A stretch of 64,000 bases of DNA from Porphyromonas asaccharolytica DSM 20707 (lineage in GTDB: Bacteria > Bacteroidota > Bacteroidia > Bacteroidales > Porphyromonadaceae). How positions within the stretch are numbered: position 1 is the first letter of the stretch; the number at the start of each line of letters is the position of its first letter. Positions 34,893 to 43,750 of this stretch are shown here, piece by piece. The stretch spans positions 62,001-126,000 of the forward strand of contig NC_015501.1 in assembly GCF_000212375.1 (NCBI RefSeq), read 5' to 3'. The notes below the pieces were generated by a model. It was not told the origin of the DNA and searched no databases. It saw nothing but the letters and a program-made list of their open reading frames with translations. The translations under genes and the position numbers were made by a program.

Positions 34893-35252
34893 GTCTATAC
34901 CAAATTGGTTGAGATAATCTAGTCGCAAAGGTACAAAATAGAAACACACGGCTCCACGTTTTGCGGGCTCTAAATTTCACAAATCTCACGCGTAACGATC
35001 CGTTGGAACGCTCGGTTAGTGTCTAGCGGGAGGACATCCGTTATGTCAAGACGAAACTAGTTTTGACGTCAAGATGTTGACTCTATAACCTTTTAACGTG
35101 AACAGACACTCAAGCCAGTCTTCCCTACAAGCCACTACACATCAGCTTGTTAAGCTAGCTCGCAAAGATTTGCGGAGTCGGGTAGACCTATCGCCTTTTG
35201 TAGAAATGTTGTACCTTCGTAACGGCACCAGCCGAACGGATACCGAACTAAT
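34893..35252. other. Intergenic region between pepE and parC
   Basis: About 360 bp between divergent genes. It contains a TACCTTTG element for pepE on the minus strand, and a degenerate stretch related to the GGACGC/GCGTCC repeat family (near 34990-35130). No gene and no clear second promoter were seen. Confidence 0.6.
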
Positions 35253-37880
35253 ATGGATCAAGACAATCACGACATAGAGCAAGAGCAGGAGATGGAGGAG
35301 ACCACTCCGACAGATATAGAAGCGGCATCGACCAGTGCCGACCCGAGCGATGAGGGCTACGTGGCTCCCGAAGAGGACGAGGGCGAGGGACACCTGCATA
35401 CCCTCGGCGGGATGTACCGTCACTGGTTCCTCGACTACGCATCGTACGTAATCCTCGAGCGTGCCGTGCCTCACATTGAGGACGGACTCAAGCCGGTGCA
35501 ACGACGGGTGCTCTACACGATGCACCTGATGGAAAACGGCACCCTCCATAAGGTTGCGAAGATCGTGGGTGCTACGATGGCATACCACCCACACGGTGAT
35601 GCCTCGATCAATGATGCTTTGGTACAGCTCGGTCAGAAGGGCTATCTCATCGACACGCAGGGTAACTGGGGTAACATACTCACGGGCGACGAGGCGGCCG
35701 CTGGTCGATACATCGAGGCTAAGCTCTCTAACTTTGCCCTCGAGATACTCTTTGGTGACAAGATCACCCCCTGGATGAAGAGCTACGACGGCAAGTCTCG
35801 TGAGCCTGTTTACCTGCCCGCCCGCTTTCCCCTACTACTAGCGCAAGGTGCCGAGGGCATCGCCGTGGGTCTCTCCTGCAAGATCCTCCCGCACAATCCT
35901 AAGGAGCTGATCGAGGCTGCCTGTGCTTACCTGCGTGGAGAGCCCTTTACCCTCTACCCTGACTTCCCCACGGGTGGCATCATCGATGTGGATCGCTACA
36001 ACGATGGTAAGCGGGGCGGACAGGTCAAGAGCCGAGCACGCATCGAGCGTATCGAGGATCGTGTGCTGAGTGTGCGTGATCTGCCCTTTGGCAAGACCAC
36101 CTCGACGCTCATTGACTCGATCCTAAAGGCAAACGACAAGGGTCTGATCAAGATCAAGCGCATCGATGATATGACCGCCGAGACGGCCGACATACGCATC
36201 TACCTACCCGTAGGGGTCTCGGCCGATAAGACGATCGACGGGCTCTACGCTTTCACCGATTGCGAGGTCTCTATCTCGCCGAATGCTTGTGTCATCGAGG
36301 ACGACAAGCCACGCTTCCTCGGCGTGAGCGACCTGCTACGTCACTCGGTGAAGCATACGCGTGAATTGCTGCAGGAGGACCTGCGCCTACAGTTACACGA
36401 CCGTCAGGAGGAGTATATGGGAGCTTCGCTAGAGCGGCTCTTCATCGAGCATCGTATCTATAAGTTACGTCCCTTTGAGGAGGCTCCTGATCAGCAGACA
36501 GCTCTGGACGTAATCCGCAAGGCTCTAGAGCCTATTGTGGGCGACTCTCTGCTAAGGCCCATCACGGACGATGACTTAGCACGCCTCCTAGAGATCAAGA
36601 TGGCGCGGATCCTGAAGTTTAACCTAGAGAAAAACGAACAGCTCATCCTACGCCTCACCGAGGAGATGGCGCAGATACAGCACCACCTAGACCATATCAC
36701 CGACTACACGATACACTACTACAGCTCGCTCCTAGAGGAGTATGGCGCTGGCTGGGAGCGGCGCACTCAGATCGGACACTTCGGGACGATCGAGGCTACG
36801 AAGGTGGTCGAGGAGAATCTCAAACTCTACATAGATCGCAAGATGGGCTTCGCTGGGACTGGCATCAAGGGCGGAGAGTACGTGTGCGACTGTAGCGAGA
36901 TCGATGATATGATCGTCTTCTTCCGTGACGGGACCTATCTGATTACCAAAATCGAAGAGAAGAAGTTCCTCGGCAAGGAGCGTGTACTACATATTAATAA
37001 GTATGTGCGAGGCGACAAGCGCACTATCTACAATGCGATCTATCTGGATGGTAAGACGAAGACTTCGTTTATCAAGCGCTTTCACGTGTCGGCCAGCATA
37101 CGTGATCGTGGGTACAACCTAACTATGGGGACTCCTGGGAGCAAGGTGCTCTACTTCTCAGCCAATCCGAATGGAGAGGCGGAGAGCGTGATGGTCAAGT
37201 TACTCCGAGGTGCCACTTCGCGACGTATCCTTGTCTTTGAAAAGGACTTTGCTGATATTGCTATCAAGGGACGCTCTGCCAAGGGCAACATCGTGACCCG
37301 CGCTCCGATCGAGCGTATCACACTCAAGGAGCAGGGTGGATCGACCCTCGGAGGACGCAAGGTCTGGTTTGACCCAGATGTGAACCGCATCAACTACAAT
37401 GACCAGGGGAACTACCTAGGCGAGTTTGAGTCGAGCGACCGCATCCTCGTCATTCTACCTTCGGAACAGGCTTATACGACAGACTTTGGCGAGAGTAACC
37501 ACTTCTCTGAGTCGCCCAAGGTCATCGAGAAGTATGACCCCGACAAGGTCTGGAGCGTCATCTACACCACACCTGAGGGAGTTACCTACATCAAGCGTGT
37601 CTCTATGCCCGACAGCAAGCGACCGCAGGCTATCATAGATCCCGAGGAGCAGCTCCTGGCTCTCACCGATGAAGCTGAGGCGCAGTTTACTCTGATCACG
37701 AAGCCGCAAGGACGCAAGAAGGCGGCGACGATCGAGATCTCTGTGACTGAGTACGAGCCACTCAAGAAGATCTCCGCACGTGGCAAGCGGATCACTGCGC
37801 TACCTATCGACAGCTTTGAGAAGGTAGAGTCCGTAGCAGACGAGACGGAGGAAGAGGAAGAAGAGCTAACCGACGAATAA
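35253..37880 (+). CDS. parC: DNA gyrase/topoisomerase IV subunit A (ParC-like)
   Basis: Breaks and rejoins DNA in the A2B2 type II topoisomerase. 875 residues. The catalytic Tyr lies in AAGRYIEAKLS, and the upstream winged-helix block MAYHPHGDASINDALVQLGQ is clear. The long C-terminal half forms the beta-pinwheel repeats (for example KVLYFSANPNGEAESV, IAIKGRSAKGNIV), and the tail is acidic. It is closer in arrangement to the Bacteroidota ParC group than to GyrA, since the residue after HPHGD is Ala, where E. coli GyrA has Ser83. parE is not in the window. Confidence 0.92.
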   Translation: MDQDNHDIEQEQEMEETTPTDIEAASTSADPSDEGYVAPEEDEGEGHLHTLGGMYRHWFLDYASYVILERAVPHIEDGLKPVQRRVLYTMHLMENGTLHKVAKIVGATMAYHPHGDASINDALVQLGQKGYLIDTQGNWGNILTGDEAAAGRYIEAKLSNFALEILFGDKITPWMKSYDGKSREPVYLPARFPLLLAQGAEGIAVGLSCKILPHNPKELIEAACAYLRGEPFTLYPDFPTGGIIDVDRYNDGKRGGQVKSRARIERIEDRVLSVRDLPFGKTTSTLIDSILKANDKGLIKIKRIDDMTAETADIRIYLPVGVSADKTIDGLYAFTDCEVSISPNACVIEDDKPRFLGVSDLLRHSVKHTRELLQEDLRLQLHDRQEEYMGASLERLFIEHRIYKLRPFEEAPDQQTALDVIRKALEPIVGDSLLRPITDDDLARLLEIKMARILKFNLEKNEQLILRLTEEMAQIQHHLDHITDYTIHYYSSLLEEYGAGWERRTQIGHFGTIEATKVVEENLKLYIDRKMGFAGTGIKGGEYVCDCSEIDDMIVFFRDGTYLITKIEEKKFLGKERVLHINKYVRGDKRTIYNAIYLDGKTKTSFIKRFHVSASIRDRGYNLTMGTPGSKVLYFSANPNGEAESVMVKLLRGATSRRILVFEKDFADIAIKGRSAKGNIVTRAPIERITLKEQGGSTLGGRKVWFDPDVNRINYNDQGNYLGEFESSDRILVILPSEQAYTTDFGESNHFSESPKVIEKYDPDKVWSVIYTTPEGVTYIKRVSMPDSKRPQAIIDPEEQLLALTDEAEAQFTLITKPQGRKKAATIEISVTEYEPLKKISARGKRITALPIDSFEKVESVADETEEEEEELTDE

Positions 37881-37897
37881 GCTAAGCAATACGGTCT

Positions 37898-38794
37898 ATG
37901 AAACAAAGATTACGACACCTACTTCTAGCGCTTTGCTTGGGGCTATCACTGATGGGTACAAGCAGCTCACTCTCTGCACAGGAGGCAGATACGACTACCA
38001 CGACAGCCACTACGCCCTACCGACTGCTCTATCTATCGCACGAGTTTCGCTTCGGGTGGAACACATTATATAATGAGTACCTCTCCCCTCTCTACTACCG
38101 TGGGCAGTCGCTGAGCTACCGACTCTCCTCGGAGGCTCCTATCACACAGGCTCACCCTGAGTGGCTCCTCTTGCAGAGCACACAGATCACTGGTGGGCAG
38201 CTACTCAACCCCGCACGCACTGGAGCTACCAGTCATCTCGCTTTCGACACGAAGTGGAGCTTCGTGCATCAATGGCGTCTGCCCTTTGGTATGGTCGTGG
38301 GCGTAGGCCCTGGCGTTATGGTCGAGGGGGCTACCTCTTACAACGGGCGCAACCAAAACAACCCGGCCGATCAGCAGCTCAACGGCGACCTAACGGCACA
38401 AGCCTTGGCAGCCTATCGTCTACGCATCGGGTGGTTCGTCGCTGATCTGCGCCTTCAGATGACCTCGGCACTGGTCGGTCTAGGCTTCGCACCTTATTAT
38501 AATGAGTCTTACCTACAGGCTTACTACTACGACAAGATCATCAACCACTTTGCCCTGCACACCTTCGGTCGGCGGCACTACTACCAGATAGGAGTGGCTC
38601 TCGACATCCCTATATGGCGCATCATGACCCTGCGCATGACCTACGACTACACTAACTCGGCAAGACGCATTCACTCCATCTATCGAGGATTCTCAGGACA
38701 CTATCTAGGAGTCGGCCTAGCCACTTACTTCCGGCCCTTCCGAGGATACCAAGAGGTACATAACGCAAACCACACGACTGCCATCAGCTTATGA
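37898..38794 (+). CDS. Exported beta-barrel-like protein, possibly DUF3316
   Basis: 298 residues with a signal peptide (LLLALCLGLSLMGTSSSLSAQ). The rest has many alternating aromatic and small residues typical of outer-membrane barrels, for example FHLGVG-like HYLGVGLATYFRPF close to the C-terminus and HQWRLPFGMVVGVGPG. It recalls DUF3316 proteins of Bacteroidota, but that label is from memory. It starts 17 bp after parC, and its stop overlaps the ATG of the S41 peptidase (ATGA), so the three may be read together. Confidence 0.7.
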   Translation: MKQRLRHLLLALCLGLSLMGTSSSLSAQEADTTTTTATTPYRLLYLSHEFRFGWNTLYNEYLSPLYYRGQSLSYRLSSEAPITQAHPEWLLLQSTQITGGQLLNPARTGATSHLAFDTKWSFVHQWRLPFGMVVGVGPGVMVEGATSYNGRNQNNPADQQLNGDLTAQALAAYRLRIGWFVADLRLQMTSALVGLGFAPYYNESYLQAYYYDKIINHFALHTFGRRHYYQIGVALDIPIWRIMTLRMTYDYTNSARRIHSIYRGFSGHYLGVGLATYFRPFRGYQEVHNANHTTAISL

Positions 38795-39846
38795 ATCTAA
38801 TGAGACTACAGAGCGGGCTTGTCGGCCTGCTACTCCTGCCACTCCTGCTTGCCTGCACACAAGAGCCGAAGGAGCAGGGATACACCAAAGACTATCAGAC
38901 CAACTTCACCGCACTCTGGACCATACTAGACGAGGGGTACTGCTTCTTTGACGATAAGCTCCCAGCTGCAGGCGATACCACCTGGAGCGACCTCAAGGAG
39001 ATCTACACGCCTCTAGTACAGCGATGCCAGTCGGAGGATGAGTTCTTCGACCTCATGGTAGAGCTAATGTGTCACCTCAAGGATGGACATGTAAATCTTT
39101 TTGCTCCCTTTGATGTAGGAGGATGGGATTTTCGCAAAGGAGCTAGATACTGTCTGGATAGTCGCATACGTAACCTTTATCTACAGCCTCATGTGCGCCG
39201 CGCTGGCTCGATCTATTATACGCCGATCACTTACAATGGACATGCAGCTGACTCAATCGGCTATATGGTGATTTCCTCTTTCTCCTCGTCTATCTCCTTG
39301 ACTCATCTGCACGCCGTCTTCACCAGGCTGGCGCATTGTCGTGGTCTGATCATCGATATGCGTAGCAATGGCGGTGGACTGCTGACCAATGCGGATCGTC
39401 TGGCTAGCGTCTTGATCCCCTCCGATACGGTCGTCGGCTATATGAGTACGAAGACTGGACCTGGACATCAAGACTTCGGTCCGCTCAAAGAGATCAAGCT
39501 CTCTCGTGCCCCCATCAGCTGGCAGCGTCCTACGGTGATCCTCGTGGATCGTGGCACTTACAGCGCAGCTAACTCGCTCGTCGCTTATGTCAAGGGGACG
39601 ACCCGCCACGTCCTCTTCATGGGAGATCGTACAGGTGGTGGCGGAGGTCTACCTCGTAGTAGCGAACTGCCCAATGGCTGGTGGCTACGCTACTCCTCCT
39701 CTCGTATGTACGATGCTCAGCAGCACAGCATCGAGGCAGGCATCGAGCCACACATTATCCAGGAGCAGACGGACGAGGCGACAGCGCAGCAGCAAGATGC
39801 GCTCATCGAGCGTGCTATCACGATACTCCTCGCGGCAACTAAGTAA
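38791..39846 (+). CDS. S41 family peptidase, lipoprotein
   Basis: 351 residues. Lipobox LLLLACT (Cys at residue 22) predicts membrane anchoring. The C-terminal half is a tail-specific-protease fold: GLIIDMRSNGGG, the catalytic-Ser block VDRGTYSAANSLVAYVK and FMGDRTGGGGGLPRS. A catalytic Lys could not be placed with confidence, since the usual Ser-Lys spacing does not show. No PDZ domain is evident, unlike CtpA-type proteases. An alternative ATG lies nine bases downstream. Translationally coupled to the preceding barrel-like gene. Confidence 0.85.
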   Translation: MNLMRLQSGLVGLLLLPLLLACTQEPKEQGYTKDYQTNFTALWTILDEGYCFFDDKLPAAGDTTWSDLKEIYTPLVQRCQSEDEFFDLMVELMCHLKDGHVNLFAPFDVGGWDFRKGARYCLDSRIRNLYLQPHVRRAGSIYYTPITYNGHAADSIGYMVISSFSSSISLTHLHAVFTRLAHCRGLIIDMRSNGGGLLTNADRLASVLIPSDTVVGYMSTKTGPGHQDFGPLKEIKLSRAPISWQRPTVILVDRGTYSAANSLVAYVKGTTRHVLFMGDRTGGGGGLPRSSELPNGWWLRYSSSRMYDAQQHSIEAGIEPHIIQEQTDEATAQQQDALIERAITILLAATK

Positions 39847-39863
39847 CACCCCACACATCAGAC

Positions 39864-40039
39864 GAGACTGTTGCAAAAGTCAACAGTCTGGACAATCTTG
39901 CCTGCAAGATTGTCCAGACTTTGCAGAAAGGATGAAGTGCAAGGCGCTGAGGGTGAGGTCTGAAGGGAGCATACCTCCGTATGTGACCGAAGCCGAATCC
40001 CGAAAGCAACACAGCGATTCGCCTTTATGCAACAGTCTC
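39864..40039. mobile_element. 176-bp MITE-like element
   Basis: Terminal inverted repeats GAGACTGTTGCA at both ends (39864 and, inverted, 40028-40039), flanked by a 5-bp direct repeat CAGAC (39859-39863 and 40040-40044). The left end also forms a hairpin, and 39888-39923 holds a 17-bp palindrome starting AGTCTGGACAATCTTG. There is no gene inside. The 12-bp ends and 5-bp duplication fit what I recall for IS1126/ISPg1-type elements of Porphyromonas gingivalis, but I cannot verify the match here. Confidence 0.88.
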
Positions 40040-40054
40040 CAGACCTATAAACAC

Positions 40055-40082
40055 AAAAAGAGCCTCCCATCTCAGGAGGCTC
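40055..40082 (-). terminator. Terminator of tRNA-Arg
   Basis: On the minus strand GAGCCTCC and GGAGGCTC form an 8-bp stem, followed by TTTTT. It lies between the tRNA and the MITE-like element. Confidence 0.88.
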
Positions 40083-40088
40083 TCTTTG

Positions 40089-40162
40089 TGACCGCGGCAG
40101 GATTCAAACCTGCAACCTTTTGATCCGTAGTCAAATGCTCTATTCAGTTGAGCTACGCGGCC
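40089..40162 (-). tRNA. tRNA-Arg (anticodon ACG)
   Basis: 74 bases on the minus strand: acceptor GGCCGCG/CGCGGTC, D-arm with AGCTCAACTGAAT, anticodon stem TTTGA/TCAAA around CTACGGA (ACG, read as ICG for CGU/CGC/CGA after deamination), TpsiC arm GGTTTGAATCC. Discriminator A and no encoded CCA. It is preceded by a promoter and followed by a terminator. Confidence 0.96.
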
Positions 40163-40254
40163 GATGAAAACTAAACCCTTAAAAAAACGACAAACAAGGA
40201 GCTGAAACAGTCGGACGCTCACAAGTGTGAGGCGTTCCTCCCCGTTTGCAGATG

Positions 40255-40285
40255 CAAAGGTACAACATTTTTCGGAACCTGCAAG
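40255..40285 (-). promoter_or_regulatory. Promoter of tRNA-Arg
   Basis: On the minus strand CTTG, 19 bases, then TACCTTTG (complement at 40255-40262). The context TACCTTTGCATC is identical to the tRNA-Phe promoter. The tRNA begins about 90 bases downstream, so a leader is processed off. Confidence 0.7.
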
Positions 40286-40526
40286 CCTTTTCCGCAAAAA
40301 TATTTCAGCACAACGAGCAAACAGCACCTAGGATAGCACACAACATAAAGAGAGACAATGAGATAAGCCGTATAAAAACATTTTACTCCCTCCCAACATC
40401 TAAATCCTTTACTCAAGGCTCTCCACCGAGGTTCTCCAGAGAGACTATCACACCTCTAGAGCCTTTGTAGGCTCTAGCTAATCGTATATTGGTATTCACC
40501 ATAGAGCAAATCAGCATAGTTAGGTA

Positions 40527-40557
40527 TTTTCGGCAGGGAGAATAGCCCGTAACTTTG
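40527..40557 (+). promoter_or_regulatory. Promoter of the BspA-like gene
   Basis: TTTT at 40527-40530, 19 bases, then TAACTTTG at 40550-40557, close to the Bacteroidota consensus. It predicts a leader of about 75 bases. Confidence 0.55.
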
Positions 40558-40636
40558 TACAAATAAATGGAGCACACACGAAAGAATTACAACGCTCCTC
40601 GATTACCCCACAATTCGACCAACTAAGTATCTATCT

Positions 40637-43261
40637 ATGCAACAGAAACGACTACGTTTTAGTACATTACTCTTATGTCTCCTGCTACCGCTCATCGGGC
40701 AGCTTCAGGCGCAGACCATAGACTTGGGAGACTTTGCCGATCCCTCGTCACACTTCAACCAGAGCATCGGGCAGACGGCGCCTTTTGACTTCGACTACCT
40801 CAGTAGCGTCACCCAGCAGATCTACACCGCTGCGGAGCTACAGGGACTAGAGGGAAAGGAAGTTACCAAGCTTGCTTTCCAAATTTATCTATCCGATGGT
40901 GAGTCCTACAATACCGAGTACACCAATGACCTTCAGATCTACCTTACCAACGTATCCGATGACCACTTTGAGCAAGTATCGGGCAAGTATTATTGGCTAC
41001 CTATCAACGCAGACCAGGATCTCTATATGCAGAAGACGATCACGCTTGATCTGATGGACTTAACCATCAATGGTAACCGCAAGACCTCACAGGCTGGCGT
41101 AGACTATCACACGCTAGAGCTAGAGCTCGACAAGCCTTTTGTCTACACGGGGCAATCTATCCTCCTCTCCGTACGCTCTAAGGCTAGCAAGCCCGCTAGC
41201 GATAGCAGATCCTATATAGAGTTCTGTAGCTATCCTAAGAATGTCAAAGAGATGCCCGTCCGCACGATCAATAAAGCGACAGACAAGGCTATCAGCGAGG
41301 GCTTCGTTGGTGTACTCGGTGAGACCGCTGATCGTGGGCAGATGGATCGTGCCGTGATGCGTATCACTTTCCGCAATGCCAGCACACCACAGCCTAGTTA
41401 CGACCCGATACACCCAGTCGTACAACTCACCGAGGCTGGTTTTCTAGCTAAGCTTATGCAGGGTATGGATCTCCTTAAGTGCCAGTCCATCACGGTGTCT
41501 GGTCCGATGAATTCTGAAGACTGCAAGACGATACGGGACAATATGGGCAATCTGACCGAGATCAACATCGCAGATGCGACCTTTGATGAGGATCAGCTCC
41601 CCGAGGCTGCCTTTTATAATATGCCACTCGTTCGCAAGGTGACACTTCCCCTCACCCTCAAGGTGGTTGGCGAGAGGGCTCTAGCTCAGATGTATCAGCT
41701 GGAGGAGCTAGTCCTTGGCAGTCAGGTGACTAAGATATGCGATAGTGCCTTTACGCAAAATAGCCGTCTGACCAAGATCAGCCCGATGCCTGCACTCACC
41801 ACTATTGGCAAATATGCTCTTAAAGAGTGTACAGCACTCACCACTTTTCCTTGGTCTGAAACACTGACGACGCTAGACACTGAGAGCTTTTCAGGCTCTG
41901 GGCTCACCGAGGTGCGTCTACCCAATGTTGCTGTCGTACCTAGCACCTGCTTCGCCAGCTGTAAGGCACTTGCAAAAGTGTATCTCGGAGCCAAGACCAC
42001 TGAGGTTATGTATGGCGCATTTGCTCAGTGTAAGGCGCTGACAGATATTACTGTCGAGGCGGTGCAGCCTCCTAAGGCTCACATCAAGGCCTTCAACGGG
42101 CTCAAGCCTGCGGACATCAGCTCCATCAATCTCTTCGTACCTAGTGATGCACAAGCGACCTACAAGGAGGCTAATGTGTGGAAGGGCTTCCACATCGCCC
42201 CCATCCCAGGCACAGAGCCTCAGGTCAAGAAGTATCTACTCACCTATCGTGTCATCGGAGAGCATGGCTCGCTAACGGCCAAAACGGCTACCGGCGTAGA
42301 AATACCTTCGCAGACAGAGGTCGAGGAGCATACGGCTATCACCTTTACCGCAGACCCAGATCTTGACTACATCGTCAAGAGCTTTAAGGTCGATGGTACA
42401 GAAACTCCGATGACCGCTGGCGAGCAAAACAGCCAGACATATACGCTCAACATCGAAGCTGCCACAGAGGTAACGGTCGAGTTCGTTCATCGTCCCTATA
42501 CGGTCACCTACTCTGTACGAGACAATGTGGGAGGCACGATCACAGCGACCTACAAGGGGCAGCCACTCGCCTCAGGAGCTACGACAGCTGTCGGGGAGTC
42601 TGAGACGATCATCTTCACAGCCCACCCAGAGGAGCACTACCACGTCAAGAAGTGGGTCGTCAACGGTCAGGAGAGTCCCAAGCCTGCTGAAAACAATCAG
42701 TGGCAAGTGATCTCTGGCAAGGACTACGTCGTCGAGGTCCTCTTCGAGCGTGACAAGGTCTACTATACGGTCGATGTATCTCAGGAGGGCAATGGTGGTC
42801 CTATCTACCTAGAGGTAGGTGGCGTACGCAGTGCTCTCAAGAGCAAAGTGCCTGAGAATATGGACATCCGTGTCTACGTCGAGCCTGACAAGGGCTACCG
42901 CCTAGACTACTGGATGGTCAATAGGGAGCGCATCAACCCAGTCGATGGCTCGCTAGAGTACACGACCAAGGCAACGAAGGATCTACGCATCGTAGCTTAC
43001 TACGCTAAGGTGGAAGAGGGCAACGCCATCGACGCACCTGCAGCGGGTACGCCCGATGTAGCCATTGCCCTAGAGGGGCAGACGATTACCCTGACCAGCA
43101 ATACGGGTAGTGCGCTCGACACCGTCGCCCTCTATGACTACTCAGGCCGTCTCATCGAGCAGCGTGTCGTAGCGGACAAGCTCTGCACGCTCACCGCACC
43201 ACAGGCTGGCATCTACCTGCTCTCTATCGGCACGACCACTGCAAAGGTCTGTGTCAAGTAA
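40637..43261 (+). CDS. BspA-like leucine-rich surface protein with T9SS signal
   Basis: 874 residues. Signal peptide (about 1-26, ending QLQAQ); an N-terminal beta-rich domain to about 250; LRR_5 (BspA-type) repeats at about 265-520 (FYNMPLVRKVTLP, LEELVLGSQVTKICDSAF, ALKECTALTTFPW); two to three InlB-B/flexible beta repeats at about 540-785 (YTVTYSVRDNVGGTITA). The last 80 residues look like a type IX secretion C-terminal domain (VALYDYSGRLIEQRVV, then AGIYLLSIGT ending in Lys). Likely exported to the surface, where BspA relatives bind host proteins or other bacteria. It is monocistronic. Confidence 0.87.
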   Translation: MQQKRLRFSTLLLCLLLPLIGQLQAQTIDLGDFADPSSHFNQSIGQTAPFDFDYLSSVTQQIYTAAELQGLEGKEVTKLAFQIYLSDGESYNTEYTNDLQIYLTNVSDDHFEQVSGKYYWLPINADQDLYMQKTITLDLMDLTINGNRKTSQAGVDYHTLELELDKPFVYTGQSILLSVRSKASKPASDSRSYIEFCSYPKNVKEMPVRTINKATDKAISEGFVGVLGETADRGQMDRAVMRITFRNASTPQPSYDPIHPVVQLTEAGFLAKLMQGMDLLKCQSITVSGPMNSEDCKTIRDNMGNLTEINIADATFDEDQLPEAAFYNMPLVRKVTLPLTLKVVGERALAQMYQLEELVLGSQVTKICDSAFTQNSRLTKISPMPALTTIGKYALKECTALTTFPWSETLTTLDTESFSGSGLTEVRLPNVAVVPSTCFASCKALAKVYLGAKTTEVMYGAFAQCKALTDITVEAVQPPKAHIKAFNGLKPADISSINLFVPSDAQATYKEANVWKGFHIAPIPGTEPQVKKYLLTYRVIGEHGSLTAKTATGVEIPSQTEVEEHTAITFTADPDLDYIVKSFKVDGTETPMTAGEQNSQTYTLNIEAATEVTVEFVHRPYTVTYSVRDNVGGTITATYKGQPLASGATTAVGESETIIFTAHPEEHYHVKKWVVNGQESPKPAENNQWQVISGKDYVVEVLFERDKVYYTVDVSQEGNGGPIYLEVGGVRSALKSKVPENMDIRVYVEPDKGYRLDYWMVNRERINPVDGSLEYTTKATKDLRIVAYYAKVEEGNAIDAPAAGTPDVAIALEGQTITLTSNTGSALDTVALYDYSGRLIEQRVVADKLCTLTAPQAGIYLLSIGTTTAKVCVK

Positions 43262-43325
43262 GAAGCTTATGTAGCATGCACATCAAAGCTTCCTAACCTT
43301 ACTATATATAGGAGGCAACCCGTCA

Positions 43326-43376
43326 GGACGCACGGACGTGTCACCCGCTCATGGGGTAAGCGCGATCCGTGCGTCC
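43326..43376. repeat. GGACGCAC-family hairpin
   Basis: GGACGCACGGA (43326-43336) pairs with TCCGTGCGTCC (43366-43376), the same stem type as in 5257-5408. Confidence 0.8.
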
Positions 43377-43501
43377 GTTGTGTCAAAGCGATCCGTGCGT
43401 CCCTACAGCCGATATGCGTATCGGCCGTGCGACCCGGCAAATCGTCATCCGTCTCTATCTTCTAACCTCTGATATCTAATATCTAACTTCTAATACGATC
43501 C

Positions 43502-43661
43502 CCACGTGGCAATTCTCAAATCTCCACGTGGAGAATAAAAAATGCCTACGGAGGAATGAAATGAAACTTCGGAGGAATCAAATGAAACTTCGGAGGAATC
43601 GTTTCGTCCCTCCGTGGAGAATAAAAAATATCCACGTGGAGAATTGAGAATCCCCACGTGG
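43502..43661 (-). repeat. 160-bp CCACGTGG element, copy 3
   Basis: Outer boxes at 43502 and 43654; further exact or near boxes at 43524, 43546, 43610 and 43632, matching offsets 22, 44, 108 and 130. Central 21-bp direct repeats are again present, preceded by a third degenerate copy. Same orientation as copy 2, and it lies between converging genes. Confidence 0.92.
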
Positions 43662-43750
43662 ATATTCTGTTTTATAGTCTCAGTTGATTAGAATATGCCC
43701 CTAGCTCTCCTCCTGTTCCTCAAAAGTAGGCATTAATCCCCTACAAGTCG

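Larger units (their letters stand above)
43262..43750. other. Repeat-rich gap between two converging genes
   Basis: About 490 bp with a GAAGCTT/AAGCTTC inverted repeat just after the stop (43262-43290), a GGACGCAC family hairpin, a heptad tract (TCTAACC-type) at 43463-43495 and a 160-bp CCACGTGG element. No gene was seen. Confidence 0.8.
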
